Notes: generated from the sequence alone by a model not told the origin. A stretch of DNA of 64,000 bases from Aliivibrio salmonicida LFI1238 (GCF_000196495.1 NC_011312.1:3162001-3226000); one strand, 5' to 3'; shown: positions 45,539 through 55,432, counted from the stretch's first letter. Made by a program: numbers and translations.

Positions 45539-46786
45539 CTACTTTGAATAGGCCTTTAGCACTTCTTCTGCAATGATATCGATGCCTTTTTGCATCATTT
45601 CTTCATCTTGTACGTAGTTCATACGCAAACATTGGTGAGCGTGATCCCAGCTGTCGTCTTGACCAATAAAGAAATACTCGCCCGGGACGATCAGCACGCC
45701 GCGTGCTTTCAAGCGTTTGTACAGTTCCATGGTTGTGATTGGCAGTTCATCAAACCATAGCCACAAGAAAATCGCGCCTTCAGGTTTATGAATGCGAAAA
45801 CGAGGATCGGTAATCGCCGTTTGTAGCATCTTAACCGCTGCTTGAGATTTATGGCGATAGAAAGGTTGGATTACCTCTTCACTTAAACGTAATAAATCAC
45901 CAGACTCAATCATGTGTAAACCCATCGCAGGTCCCATACTTCCCGGCGCTAAACTGATAATGCCATTTAGGTTGGTCATGGCTGCTGTCATCTTTTCGCT
46001 GGCAATCACAATGCCACAGCGTAAGCCTGGTAAACCTAATTTAGAAAGGCTCATGCAAAGAATGGTGTTTTCATTCCAAAACGGCGTCACTTCTTCAAAA
46101 ATAATATTAGGGAAAGGCGTGCCATAAGCATTATCGAGAATTAAGGGAATGTTATTTTCACGCGCAAGCTTATCAAGCTTGATCACTTCATCGTCGGTGA
46201 TCACGTTGCCTGTTGGGTTTGTTGGGCGAGAGATACAAATAGCGCCTATGGTGTCATCTACTTTTAATTGGCTAAAATCAACGTGGTATTTGAACTGACC
46301 ATTATCGAGTAATTCAATTTCTGGACGGTAAGAAATAAAGCTATCAACTTCTAATTCAGAATCGGCATAACCAATGTATTCAGGCGCGAGGGGCAATAAA
46401 ATTTTCTTTTTAGAGCCATCAGCATAAGTTCCCGCTAATAAATTGAATAAGCTAAAGAACGCACTTTGAGAACCATTGGTTAGGCTAATGTTTTTAGAAC
46501 TGATGTCCCAACCATAGGTTTCTTTAAGCAGCTTAGCTAGGGCCTTAACAAAGCTGTCCTTACCTTGTGGGCCGTCATAATTTGCCATAGCAGCGATCAG
46601 CTCACCTGAATCGAGCATCTTTTGTGAGGCACTTTTAAAGTAGTCGAGCATGGCAGGAATACCCGCAGGGTTACCGCCACCGAGCATGATTGCACCAGGG
46701 GTACGCAAGCCATCATTTAAATCATCCATTAATTGGGTGATCCCGCTGTAACGAGTAAATTTTTCGCCAAATTGAGTAAACTTCAT
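45539..46786 (-). CDS. avtA: Valine--pyruvate aminotransferase
   Basis: A 415-residue PLP-dependent class I aminotransferase that swaps amino groups between valine/alanine and their keto acids. PLP-binding Lys is in SLSKLGLPGLRCG (near residue 240); SRPTNPTGNV and DNAYGTPFPN line the cofactor pocket. Start MKFTQFGEKFTRYSGITQLM is family-typical. Divergent from glyQ. Confidence 0.95.
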   Translation of the reverse strand: MKFTQFGEKFTRYSGITQLMDDLNDGLRTPGAIMLGGGNPAGIPAMLDYFKSASQKMLDSGELIAAMANYDGPQGKDSFVKALAKLLKETYGWDISSKNISLTNGSQSAFFSLFNLLAGTYADGSKKKILLPLAPEYIGYADSELEVDSFISYRPEIELLDNGQFKYHVDFSQLKVDDTIGAICISRPTNPTGNVITDDEVIKLDKLARENNIPLILDNAYGTPFPNIIFEEVTPFWNENTILCMSLSKLGLPGLRCGIVIASEKMTAAMTNLNGIISLAPGSMGPAMGLHMIESGDLLRLSEEVIQPFYRHKSQAAVKMLQTAITDPRFRIHKPEGAIFLWLWFDELPITTMELYKRLKARGVLIVPGEYFFIGQDDSWDHAHQCLRMNYVQDEEMMQKGIDIIAEEVLKAYSK

Positions 46787-47004
46787 TACGACTACCGTGA
46801 TAATTAGAGAGTGGATGTATTGATTGTTTTAACAACATACCTCAACACCAAACAGAGATAAAGCACCAAGATGAGTCGTGTTTTTATATATTCAGCCACA
46901 AAGGTGAGGTGAATTTACACAAAGTGTCTATTTTCACTACTCCCAAAGAGGTCTGCGAGGTATACTTCTTGGTTATATTTATCAACGATCGCGCGAATTA
47001 AATT

Positions 47005-47937
47005 ATGCAAAAATACGATATCAAAACCTTCCAGGGAATGATCCTCGCGCTGCAGGATTATTGGGCACAACAGGGTTGTACGATTGTACAGCCATTAGAT
47101 ATGGAAGTGGGCGCAGGTACATCTCACCCAATGACATGTCTGCGAGCGCTTGGCCCAGAGCCAATGGCTACCGCTTATGTTCAACCATCTCGTCGTCCTA
47201 CGGATGGCCGTTATGGTGAAAACCCTAACCGTCTGCAGCACTACTATCAATTTCAGGTAGCGTTAAAGCCTTCTCCAGATAATATTCAAGAACTGTACTT
47301 AGGTTCTTTAGAAGTGCTTGGTATCGATCCTCTTGTTCATGATATTCGTTTCGTAGAAGACAACTGGGAAAACCCAACATTGGGTGCTTGGGGTTTAGGC
47401 TGGGAAATCTGGCTAAACGGCATGGAAGTAACGCAATTTACTTACTTCCAACAAGTTGGCGGTCTTGAGTGTAAACCAGTAACTGGTGAAATCACTTACG
47501 GTATCGAACGTCTTGCTATGTATATTCAAGAAGTAGGCTCGGTTTACGATCTTGTTTGGAACTATGGCCCTCAAGGTGTGGTTACTTATGGTGATATTTT
47601 CCACCAAAATGAAGTAGAGCAATCGACTTACAACTTTGAACACGCCGATGTTGATTTCCTATTTGGATTCTTCGATCAGTGCGAGAAAGAGTGTAAAGAA
47701 TTGCTTGAACTTGAAAAGCCGCTACCTCTTCCAGCGTACGAGCGCATTCTAAAAGCCGGTCATGCATTTAACTTGCTAGATGCTCGTAAAGCGATCTCTG
47801 TAACAGAGCGTCAGCGTTACATTCTTCGTATTCGCAACCTAACTAAATCGGTGGCAGAAGCCTATTACGCATCACGTGAAGCGCTAGGCTTCCCAATGTG
47901 TCGCTCTACTAAACCAACAGCGACAGAGGAGAAGTAA
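47005..47937 (+). CDS. glyQ: Glycine--tRNA ligase alpha subunit
   Basis: A 310-residue catalytic subunit of the tetrameric (alpha2beta2) glycyl-tRNA synthetase, class II. Motif 2 region RYGENPNRLQHYYQFQV and class II core segments GLGWEIWLNGMEVTQFTYFQQ are well conserved. glyS follows two bases after its stop. Confidence 0.98.
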   Translation: MQKYDIKTFQGMILALQDYWAQQGCTIVQPLDMEVGAGTSHPMTCLRALGPEPMATAYVQPSRRPTDGRYGENPNRLQHYYQFQVALKPSPDNIQELYLGSLEVLGIDPLVHDIRFVEDNWENPTLGAWGLGWEIWLNGMEVTQFTYFQQVGGLECKPVTGEITYGIERLAMYIQEVGSVYDLVWNYGPQGVVTYGDIFHQNEVEQSTYNFEHADVDFLFGFFDQCEKECKELLELEKPLPLPAYERILKAGHAFNLLDARKAISVTERQRYILRIRNLTKSVAEAYYASREALGFPMCRSTKPTATEEK

Positions 47938-47939
47938 TC

Positions 47940-50006
47940 ATGGCGAAGAATTTTCTAATCGAATTAGGTACAGAAGAGCTTCCACCGAAAGCACTTCGTT
48001 CATTAGCTGAAGCGTTTGCTGCAAATTTTGAAGCCGGCCTTAAAGCGGCTGGTTTAGCTCATCAAGGCATTAAGTGGTATGCAACGCCTCGTCGTTTAGC
48101 GCTTAAAATCGCTGAATTAGATGAAGGCCAAGCAGACAAAATCGTTGAAAAGCGTGGTCCTGCAATCGCTTCTGCATTTGATGCTGACGGTAATCCAACT
48201 AAAGCAGCTCAAGGCTGGGCTCGTGGTAACGGTATTACGGTTGAGCAGGCTGAGCGTCTAAAAACAGACAAAGGCGAATGGCTACTTCATAAAGAAGAAG
48301 TAAAAGGCCAACCGGTTAAAGGACTTGTTGTTGAATTAGCAGCAAAAGCCCTGGCTGGTTTACCAATTCCTAAAGCAATGCGTTGGGGTAACTCAGACAT
48401 TCAATTTATTCGTCCAGTGAAAACACTGACAATCCTATTGGGTGACGAACTGATTGAAGGCACTATCTTAGGTGTTGCTTCTACTCGTACTATCCGTGGC
48501 CACCGTTTCATGGGTGAAAGCGAGTTTACGATTGATTCTGCTGACCAATACCCTGCGATCTTAGAAGAACGCGGTAAAGTAATGGCTGACTACGATGCGC
48601 GTAAAGCCATCATCCTTGCTGGTGCTAAAAAAGCAGCAGAAGCGGTTGGCGGTATTGCGGATCTAGAAGACGAATTAGTTGAAGAAGTTACGTCTCTTGT
48701 TGAATGGCCAGTGGTATTGACCGCTAAGTTTGAGCAAGAGTTCTTGAATGTTCCTTCTGAAGCGTTGGTTTACACAATGAAGGGCGATCAAAAGTACTTC
48801 CCTGTGTACGACCAAGAGAAGAACCTACTTCCTAACTTCATCTTTGTTACTAACATCGAATCTAAAGAACCTCGTCATATTATCGAAGGTAATGAGAAAG
48901 TGGTTCGCCCACGTCTTGCTGATGCTGAATTCTTCTTCAATACAGACCGTAAGCGCCCGCTTATCGATCGTCTGCCAGAACTAGAACAAGCAATATTCCA
49001 GAAGCAATTGGGCACAATCAAAGACAAAACAGACCGTATTACTGAACTTGCTGGCTACATCGCTGAGCAAATTGGTGCGGACGTTGAGAAATCGCAACGT
49101 GCAGGTCTTTTAGCTAAGTGTGACTTAATGACCTCAATGGTATTTGAATTTACAGATACTCAAGGTGTTATGGGTATGCACTACGCAACTCATGATGGTG
49201 AAGATGCACAAGTCGCATTAGCGCTTTACGAGCAATACATGCCTCGTTTCGCGGGTGATGACTTACCAAGTACCGATGTTTCTGCATCAGTAGCAATGGC
49301 AGATAAGCTAGATACGCTAGTGGGTATCTTCGGCATTGGTCAAGCTCCTAAGGGGTCTGATCCATTTGCACTTCGTCGTGCTGCGTTAGGTATCTTACGT
49401 ATCATCGTTGAAAAAGGGTACAACTTAGATTTAGTTGACCTTGTTGCTAAAGCACAATCTTTGTTTGGCGATAAATTAACGAATGCAAACGTAGACACTG
49501 ATGTGATTGATTTCATGTTAGGCCGTTTCCGTGCATGGTATCAAGATGAAGGTTTCAGCGTAGATATCATCCAAGCGGTACTTGCTCGTCGTCCAACCAA
49601 GCCTGCTGATTTTGATCAACGTGTGAAAGCGGTATCTCACTTCCGTGAATTAGACGCGGCTGAGTCTCTAGCGGCAGCGAATAAGCGCGTAGGTAATATC
49701 CTGGCGAAATTCGATGGCGAACTGGCTCAAGAAATCGATCTAGCTCTTCTTCAAGAAGACGCTGAGAAAGTATTGGCTGAGAAAGTTGAAATTCTAGCAG
49801 AAGCACTAGAGCCAGTATTTATTGCTGGTAATTATCAAGAAGCATTAAGCCGCCTAGCTGAGCTACGTGAGCCTGTCGATGCGTTCTTTGATGGTGTAAT
49901 GGTAATGGCTGACGATGAGGCGCTTAAGCTGAATCGTCTAACTTTGCTGAATAAGCTACGTAACTTATTCTTAGATATTGCTGATATTTCTCTTCTTCAA
50001 AAATAG
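47940..50006 (+). CDS. glyS: Glycine--tRNA ligase beta subunit
   Basis: A 688-residue tRNA-binding subunit of glycyl-tRNA synthetase. It begins NFLIELGTEELPPKALRSL and has an HD-domain core (VEKSQRAGLLAKCDLMTSMVFEF, GMHYATHDGE) and a C-terminal DALR-type anticodon-binding domain. GAGGAG lies before the ATG, inside the end of glyQ; strict co-translation is expected. Confidence 0.98.
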   Translation: MAKNFLIELGTEELPPKALRSLAEAFAANFEAGLKAAGLAHQGIKWYATPRRLALKIAELDEGQADKIVEKRGPAIASAFDADGNPTKAAQGWARGNGITVEQAERLKTDKGEWLLHKEEVKGQPVKGLVVELAAKALAGLPIPKAMRWGNSDIQFIRPVKTLTILLGDELIEGTILGVASTRTIRGHRFMGESEFTIDSADQYPAILEERGKVMADYDARKAIILAGAKKAAEAVGGIADLEDELVEEVTSLVEWPVVLTAKFEQEFLNVPSEALVYTMKGDQKYFPVYDQEKNLLPNFIFVTNIESKEPRHIIEGNEKVVRPRLADAEFFFNTDRKRPLIDRLPELEQAIFQKQLGTIKDKTDRITELAGYIAEQIGADVEKSQRAGLLAKCDLMTSMVFEFTDTQGVMGMHYATHDGEDAQVALALYEQYMPRFAGDDLPSTDVSASVAMADKLDTLVGIFGIGQAPKGSDPFALRRAALGILRIIVEKGYNLDLVDLVAKAQSLFGDKLTNANVDTDVIDFMLGRFRAWYQDEGFSVDIIQAVLARRPTKPADFDQRVKAVSHFRELDAAESLAAANKRVGNILAKFDGELAQEIDLALLQEDAEKVLAEKVEILAEALEPVFIAGNYQEALSRLAELREPVDAFFDGVMVMADDEALKLNRLTLLNKLRNLFLDIADISLLQK

Positions 50007-50024
50007 AAATTCATATATCTGATG

Positions 50025-50054
50025 AAATACCTCGCTATGGCGGGGTATTTTTTT
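50025..50054 (+). terminator. Rho-independent terminator of glyQS
   Basis: AAATACCTCGC and GCGGGGTATTT pair (one G-T wobble) around TATG, followed by TTTT. Confidence 0.9.
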
Positions 50055-50150
50055 GTCTAAATATCGTGTTTTCGAAAATTAGAGGTTAATTATATCGATA
50101 ACAGTGACTACAATTGGCACTCTTCTCTTTTATTTAGGCTGCTGATTTCG

Positions 50151-51815
50151 ATGAAATTATCTGTTTGTGCAACGTTTATCTCCCTTTCGCTATTGGTAGG
50201 ATGTCAAAGTACGTCATTAACCTCGACAGATAGTTCTGATTCAATATCAACAGCTGATTCATCAAATCAAATTGAATCAACCACAAGCTCAAACAATAAC
50301 ACCGCTATTTGTCCTGTATTAGGCATTCAACCAGTGACTGTTTCTGTGTCTGATTTATGGGCAAATGGTGATGTGATCACCGATGCTTATACTGGGAATA
50401 TTGCTCAGGTGGTTAATGGAGAGATAACGCTAACACCAAGTCGCCACAGTGGTGGGGTATTATTGTTGGAATCAGAAGAAGAAAAAGCGCGCTTCTCTTG
50501 GGATGGTGCGACGTTCTACCACATCGCAACGGATAGATTCTTTAATGGGAACAGTTGGAATGATCACAGTTATGGACGCCAAAGCACAAAAGAGGGTTTT
50601 CAGGGCGGAGATATTGTTGGCTTAACAAAAAAACTCGATTACTTAGCCGAATTAGGCGTTGATGTCGTATGGATCTCCACTCCTCTAGAGCAAGTGCATG
50701 GGTGGTTACCCAATAAGAGCGGCAATTCTCCTGAATACCCTTATGCCGGTGGTGCGACTCTCGATTGGACGCAACTGGATACCAACATGGGCAGTGAGCA
50801 AGAAATGCGAACGTTTGTCGACCTAGCGCACCAATTGGGTATGCGAGTGATGTGGAGTGTGGATACGGCACCGCCAACACCAACCTTATCGGATTTACAG
50901 CAATTTTCAATTCAGCCGAATAATCCGGATGCGTTACCAAGCTATTGGAGTGAATGGCAACCACAAGAAGGTCAAAACTTAACACATTATTTAGATGCTT
51001 TTAAAAATAAGAATGGTGAGATACCGGATTGGTGGTCAGAAGCATGGATGGAAGAAAATAATGAAAACGCGATCACGTTGCCTGCGTTTTTTGCGAATAA
51101 GCCGTCAACTAAAGTAAAAAGCAGTGAAAAGACAAAAAATGAGTACCTAGCTGGATGGATGAGTGCATGGGTGTCAGAGTTTGGGATTGATGGTTTTGTT
51201 GTTTCTAATTCAACACCAGAGTTAACTCAGAAGATCGAGCAAGAAGGGAAAGACGCTTTTACCCTGTGGAACAAAGACAACGCGTACAAAGCGTTAGAAA
51301 ATGCGTCTTTTCGTGTGATTGATTTACAGCAACAGAATTACTTTAGCGATCAAATGCTGTCTTTAAAAAGCAATGATGAACCGCACTGTCTCACTAAGCT
51401 TAATGCTGAGTACGTAACTCAAAGCCAAGCTGAAAAACCAAGTATGACTCGATTGACTTGGTTTGATGGTAAATCGTTATCTGATTCTTCAGTGGGCAGT
51501 GTAAACGCAGATAATTACGCGGATTACCGTGATGCAGCAACGGCGTTACTACTTTCTCCTAATGCGGTTTCTATTTGGTATGGGGATGAAACGGCCAAAA
51601 TGGGAGGGATATACAGTAAGATGAATTGGAATGAGATAAAAGATCAACGTTGGTCGTTGCAGTCTCATTGGAAAAAGCTCATCGAATTTAGAAATAATCA
51701 CTCATCAATTGCGAATGGTGAGCATCAAGTGATCAAGCGTGAGCCTTACTATGCGTTTATTCGAAAGAATGAATCAGACAGTGTCATGGTGGTGTATACC
51801 GGTGAGAAAAAGTAG
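50151..51815 (+). CDS. MalS-like GH13 lipoprotein, catalytic residues lost
   Basis: A 554-residue lipoprotein (lipobox LVGC, Cys18, Ser/Thr-rich linker). From about residue 120 it follows E. coli periplasmic alpha-amylase MalS closely: DRFFNGNSWNDHSYGR, GGDIVGLTKKLDYLAELGVDVVWIS, NMGSEQEMRTFVDLAHQLGM, FGIDGF, YGDETA. But all four GH13 catalytic regions are altered: DVVMNH becomes SVDTAPP, GFRVDTAKH becomes GFVVSNSTP, MTGEAWG becomes VIDLQQQ and SSHDT becomes TWFDG. The nucleophile Asp and acid/base Glu are gone. It likely binds sugars or has another role. Frame intact. Confidence 0.85.
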   Translation: MKLSVCATFISLSLLVGCQSTSLTSTDSSDSISTADSSNQIESTTSSNNNTAICPVLGIQPVTVSVSDLWANGDVITDAYTGNIAQVVNGEITLTPSRHSGGVLLLESEEEKARFSWDGATFYHIATDRFFNGNSWNDHSYGRQSTKEGFQGGDIVGLTKKLDYLAELGVDVVWISTPLEQVHGWLPNKSGNSPEYPYAGGATLDWTQLDTNMGSEQEMRTFVDLAHQLGMRVMWSVDTAPPTPTLSDLQQFSIQPNNPDALPSYWSEWQPQEGQNLTHYLDAFKNKNGEIPDWWSEAWMEENNENAITLPAFFANKPSTKVKSSEKTKNEYLAGWMSAWVSEFGIDGFVVSNSTPELTQKIEQEGKDAFTLWNKDNAYKALENASFRVIDLQQQNYFSDQMLSLKSNDEPHCLTKLNAEYVTQSQAEKPSMTRLTWFDGKSLSDSSVGSVNADNYADYRDAATALLLSPNAVSIWYGDETAKMGGIYSKMNWNEIKDQRWSLQSHWKKLIEFRNNHSSIANGEHQVIKREPYYAFIRKNESDSVMVVYTGEKK

Positions 51816-51953
51816 TTTTTTTACTGTCATTAAAGTTTTACAAAATACCGGAGTAGAGTGTGATAATCGCCACGTTGGTTAAGTAAATAAGGTGGTAATC
51901 TACGGTTAGGATTTGTTGTATTGGTAGACGTTTCTTAAGGAAAGGAGCATATC

Positions 51954-52214
51954 ATGACACGTTTTTTAGCTATTTCTCCTCAAAGCCAGTGTTACTTATT
52001 TTCGACCGCATTTGCTTTGAATTTATTGGCTATGGTGCTAACCGAGATGTGGTTACCTATGGTTGTAGGTGCTCTTGTTACTTTGGGGCTATCCGTTGAA
52101 GCTTGGGTTCGAGTTCGTTATATATTACCGATGAAAACAGAAATGCGTGATCTGCAACATCAGATGGACATACTTCAAAGAGAAATAAGAGACATTAATT
52201 CTCGAACAGATTAA
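51954..52214 (+). CDS. Small membrane protein with C-terminal coiled coil
   Basis: An 86-residue protein with two membrane helices (about residues 12-30 and 33-52) and a charged C-terminal helix with heptad spacing (MKTEMRDLQHQMDILQREIRDI). A strong AAGGAG site lies before the ATG and a terminator follows, so it is very likely expressed. I do not recognise a family. Confidence 0.7.
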   Translation: MTRFLAISPQSQCYLFSTAFALNLLAMVLTEMWLPMVVGALVTLGLSVEAWVRVRYILPMKTEMRDLQHQMDILQREIRDINSRTD

Positions 52215-52215
52215 G

Positions 52216-52243
52216 AAAAGGCAGCCTCGTGGCTGCCTTTTTT
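52216..52243. terminator. Bidirectional terminator between the small membrane protein and tusA
   Basis: AAAAGGCAGCC and GGCTGCCTTTT form a perfect 11-bp stem with TCGT loop plus T-runs on both sides; the two genes converge on it. Confidence 0.92.
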
Positions 52244-52246
52244 GTT

Positions 52247-52498
52247 TTACGCAGAAAGCCCTTTACGGATAAGAAATCGAAAAGGGAGTGTTTCAGTGTC
52301 TTCTGCAATGAGTTCGTGATCCATAAAGCGACAAAAGCTTGGAATATCTCGGGTGGTGGATGGGTCATCGGCTTTAATCAGCAATGTATCGCCATCGGCC
52401 ATCTGTCGAATCGTTTTCCTAACCATCATGACAGGTTCAGGACAGCGTAATCCTTCAGCTTCTAGTATGAGTGTCGCATTATCAAAATTGATGGTCAT
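52247..52498 (-). CDS. tusA: Sulfur carrier protein TusA
   Basis: An 83-residue sulfurtransferase that passes persulfide from IscS to TusBCD for 2-thiouridine formation in tRNA. The signature LRCPEPVMMVRKTIRQM (active Cys19, CPxP) is intact, with IKADDPSTTRDIPSFC following. Length is exactly typical. Confidence 0.95.
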   Translation of the reverse strand: MTINFDNATLILEAEGLRCPEPVMMVRKTIRQMADGDTLLIKADDPSTTRDIPSFCRFMDHELIAEDTETLPFRFLIRKGLSA

Positions 52499-52584
52499 GT
52501 TTATATCTCTTTACAGTTAAAGGCGAGCCAGATCATACTGCTGTAAAAAAAATAATCAATACGCGTTGGCAAAGAACTGAGAAC

Positions 52585-53945
52585 AATAGGCGCCTACGGC
52601 GCAAATCAAAAGGACTCAACCTCTTCCATTGTTGCCAATAAATCGTTTATCCTATCGCCATGCACGCATATAAACCCCTGAAACAATTATTTAATAGTCA
52701 AAATAACTGGCTTAAATTTCTTCATAATAACAAAGCTAACCTAAGAGCGGTCGTGATTGAAAATGTCACAAAGATGCTGTCCTGTGGGACAGCGGCTTTT
52801 GGCTCTCGCGAATATCATTGTTGCAACCCTGACTGTACCCATATCAAATATATTCACCAAACCTGTAAATCTCGAGCGTGCAGTAGCTGTGGCATGAAAG
52901 CCACAGAGCGATGGATACAAAAGCAACAACATGTCTTCCCTGAATGCGAATATCAACACATCACCTTTACCCTTCCAAACACGCTATGGCCTATCTTTCG
53001 TCATAACCGTTGGCTGTTAAATAAATTATTCAAATGTGCTGCAAACATTCTGCTGGGATGGGCAAAAGATAAAGGAATAGATGTCGGTATCTTTTGTGCT
53101 CTTCATACTTACGGTCGAAAACTGAATTGGAATACGCACTTACATTTATCGGTCACTCGTGGGGGAATTTGTGAACGTACCGGTTTATGGAAACCCATTT
53201 ACTTCCAAATGAAAACGACAGAGCCTTGTTGGAGAGCGGCTATCGTCAGTTTATTGGGTAAGGCTTATGATGAGCTTGATTTATCAAGCGAAGAATGCCC
53301 CTATATCCGTAATAAAACGGATTGGTCACGCTTTTTAAGCAGTCAATATAATCGTCGTTGGAAGCTTCATTTTGCTAAAAAGACAAATAATGTAAAACCG
53401 ACGATGAACTATCTTGGTCGGTATTTAAAACGGCCCCCGATTTCAGCGTCACGTTTAAGTCATTACGCCAAAGGCGGAATGATAACGTTTAATTATTTAG
53501 ACCATCGAACAGGAACAACAGACAGCCTAACATTATCACCAGAAGAGATGATAAGACGGATAGTAGAGCACTATCCTGATAAACATTTCAAGATGATCCG
53601 ATACTACGGTTTTTTATCAATGCGTCGTCGTGGAGAAGCTCTGCCTAGAGTTTATGCAGCTTTAGGTATGACAATAGAAGCTGAGCCGAAAATGCCAGGG
53701 TATGCCGCAATGTTAAAAGGATATGTAAAAGTAGATCCGTACGAATGTATTTTATGTGAAAGTCGTCTGGTGTTTACGAATTTCCGAGTCGGAAATTCGG
53801 TCAATGATTTAGTCACCCATGCGATAGTTCAGTCAGAATTGAGGGCAGCATAATAAGGTTTGTAGGATAAGTGTATCTAAAACTCATGAAATAGGGCTAA
53901 AACAGTTATAAAATCCCCGATAATTATATTTTCGATACCTTTTAA
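52585..53945 (+). mobile_element. IS91-family element, ends approximate
   Basis: One HUH transposase gene with flanking non-coding sequence. On the left a GAAC tetranucleotide (52581-52584) precedes AATAG and a small hairpin, GCGCC-TAC-GGCGC (52590-52602), of the kind found at IS91-type termini; GAAC is a known IS91-type target. I could not place the right end; it is somewhere between 53870 and 54050. IS91 elements move by rolling-circle transposition and make no target duplication. Confidence 0.6.
52660..53853 (+). CDS. IS91-family HUH (Y2) transposase
   Basis: A 397-residue rolling-circle transposase. N-terminal zinc-binding region with CCNPDCTH ... CKSRACSSCGMKATERW (about residues 52-92), the metal-binding HUH motif as HLHLSV (near 160), and the catalytic tyrosine pair in NYLGRYLKRPP (near 250). 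C-terminus carries another CILC. It looks complete. It would nick single strands and use 5'-phosphotyrosine intermediates. Confidence 0.92.
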   Translation: MHAYKPLKQLFNSQNNWLKFLHNNKANLRAVVIENVTKMLSCGTAAFGSREYHCCNPDCTHIKYIHQTCKSRACSSCGMKATERWIQKQQHVFPECEYQHITFTLPNTLWPIFRHNRWLLNKLFKCAANILLGWAKDKGIDVGIFCALHTYGRKLNWNTHLHLSVTRGGICERTGLWKPIYFQMKTTEPCWRAAIVSLLGKAYDELDLSSEECPYIRNKTDWSRFLSSQYNRRWKLHFAKKTNNVKPTMNYLGRYLKRPPISASRLSHYAKGGMITFNYLDHRTGTTDSLTLSPEEMIRRIVEHYPDKHFKMIRYYGFLSMRRRGEALPRVYAALGMTIEAEPKMPGYAAMLKGYVKVDPYECILCESRLVFTNFRVGNSVNDLVTHAIVQSELRAA

Positions 53946-54113
53946 AAAAACAGCGATGGTGAAATTGGCTTTTTTAGACGGGCCAATGCTAACTCAGCAA
54001 CATTCAAATTCCTTACCTTAAAGTAACAATAAATTAACATGGAACAGTTAAGTTGTTGTTTCTATGGTTTATAAAATCTCCTGTAGAAAAGTAATAAAAG
54101 AAGGATCGCCATT
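53854..54113. other. Non-coding stretch after the IS91-type transposase
   Basis: Contains the expected 3' part of the IS91-family element and the promoter of the next small gene. An imperfect inverted motif, ATCCCCGAT...ATTTTCGAT, lies near 53910. GGATCG just before 54114 is a ribosome-binding site. No gene seen. Confidence 0.4.
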
Positions 54114-54305
54114 ATGCTTACTCAAATAGATCGCCTTACTATTTACTGCGTGCTGTGTTTTGTCACTATCTGTTCATTGGTTTTCAGCACACCTAACACC
54201 ATGAGCCTCTTTCCATTAATTAGTTTAGCTTCGGTTATGATAGCGTTAACGATTGAACTAAAAACATGGAGTGAATCAGAGGCTATTGAAGATAAAGATC
54301 ATTAA
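54114..54305 (+). CDS. Small two-helix membrane protein
   Basis: A 63-residue protein with two hydrophobic helices (about residues 8-25 and 30-48) and a short acidic tail (ESEAIEDKDH). AGAAGGATC precedes the ATG. No family recognised. Its layout resembles the 86-residue protein at 51954, although sequence identity is not obvious. Confidence 0.6.
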   Translation: MLTQIDRLTIYCVLCFVTICSLVFSTPNTMSLFPLISLASVMIALTIELKTWSESEAIEDKDH

Positions 54306-54465
54306 CCTCAGAATGTAACTGAAATATATCGACTCCAGTTTCCCGTATTATCACGTATTCTTGATATTAAATAAGAGGTAGGTGAAAAGCGGGATTTTTT
54401 TTATCTATAAAACCGTTAAAATGTCGGTAATGCCATAAAGGCGTTCTCTATTGATGGGTTAGGTT

Positions 54466-55407
54466 ATGGAATTAGAAGAAGTTTATCGTCGTGATTTAAA
54501 TTTATTGGTTGCGTTAAAAGTTCTGTTAGAAGAAAACAGCGTTAGCCAAGCGGCGATTCGCCTGAATTTAAGTCAATCAGCGATGAGTCGGGTGCTGGGT
54601 CGGCTGCGTGATTTACTGGGCGATCCTTTATTTACTCGACAAGGGCAGCATCTGGTTCCAACAGAAAAAGCATTAGAAATTTGTGCGCAAATAAACCAAC
54701 CTTTAGAGTCGTTACGTCAGTTGCTTACGCCCAGCGATTTTACCCCTATGCATTGTGATCAACATTTTTTGATCGCAACGACCGATTATGCAATGCAGAC
54801 AATTCTACCTTATGCATTACCTAAGATTTACGAACAAGCCCCAAATATATCTTTAGAGTTTACGTCTCTTAATCATGAAAACTTGTTTAAACAATTGAGT
54901 ACAGAGAAAGTCGACATGGCAATTTGTCGTCCTATCGGGTCCGTATCTCCATTAAAACAAGAAGTATTAGGGCAGGTTGGAGTGTTATGTCTTTTATCAA
55001 AGCATCATCCGTTGTCTCATGCATTACTGACATTGGACGATTATTTATCGTATCCACATGCGATGATTGCGATCAGTGATGGTGTAAAAGCATTGTTAGA
55101 TACCGCGTTGATTGGCCAACGAGATCGCAAACAAGTATTAAGGGCTTATCATTTAGAAGCGGCTTTAGCGATTGTCGACCGGATGCCATTAATTATTACG
55201 GTTCCAGCCGATTTAGCTTATTTAGTTGCTGAACGTTATGACTTAGTGATTAAACCATTACCTTTTGAATTTACACCGTTTGATTATTCATTAATTTGGC
55301 ATTCTCGTTGTGATACATCGCCCGCGCAAAGTTGGTTACGTAGAGTTGTAAAAGAAGAGTGTGGGAAGTTAATTGAAAAACGCATTGAAGATATTGGCTT
55401 TGTTTGA
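54466..55407 (+). CDS. LysR-family transcriptional regulator
   Basis: A 313-residue LysR regulator. The winged helix-turn-helix is at residues 10-68 (LLVALKVLLEENSVSQAAIRLNLSQSAMSRVLGRLRDLLGDPLF), and the periplasmic-binding-like effector domain at 95-300. The start MELEEVYRRDLNLL resembles the NodD/LeuO/ToxR-like branch. It converges on acuI, not divergent, so a regulatory link to acuI is not implied. Effector unknown. Confidence 0.88.
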   Translation: MELEEVYRRDLNLLVALKVLLEENSVSQAAIRLNLSQSAMSRVLGRLRDLLGDPLFTRQGQHLVPTEKALEICAQINQPLESLRQLLTPSDFTPMHCDQHFLIATTDYAMQTILPYALPKIYEQAPNISLEFTSLNHENLFKQLSTEKVDMAICRPIGSVSPLKQEVLGQVGVLCLLSKHHPLSHALLTLDDYLSYPHAMIAISDGVKALLDTALIGQRDRKQVLRAYHLEAALAIVDRMPLIITVPADLAYLVAERYDLVIKPLPFEFTPFDYSLIWHSRCDTSPAQSWLRRVVKEECGKLIEKRIEDIGFV

Positions 55408-55432
55408 TTGGTGTTGCAGAGACTAAGCATAA

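Noticed and set aside
50542..50985. 147-codon minus-strand ORF opposite the MalS-like gene
   Set aside because: Antisense shadow of a gene with clear homology; no start context.
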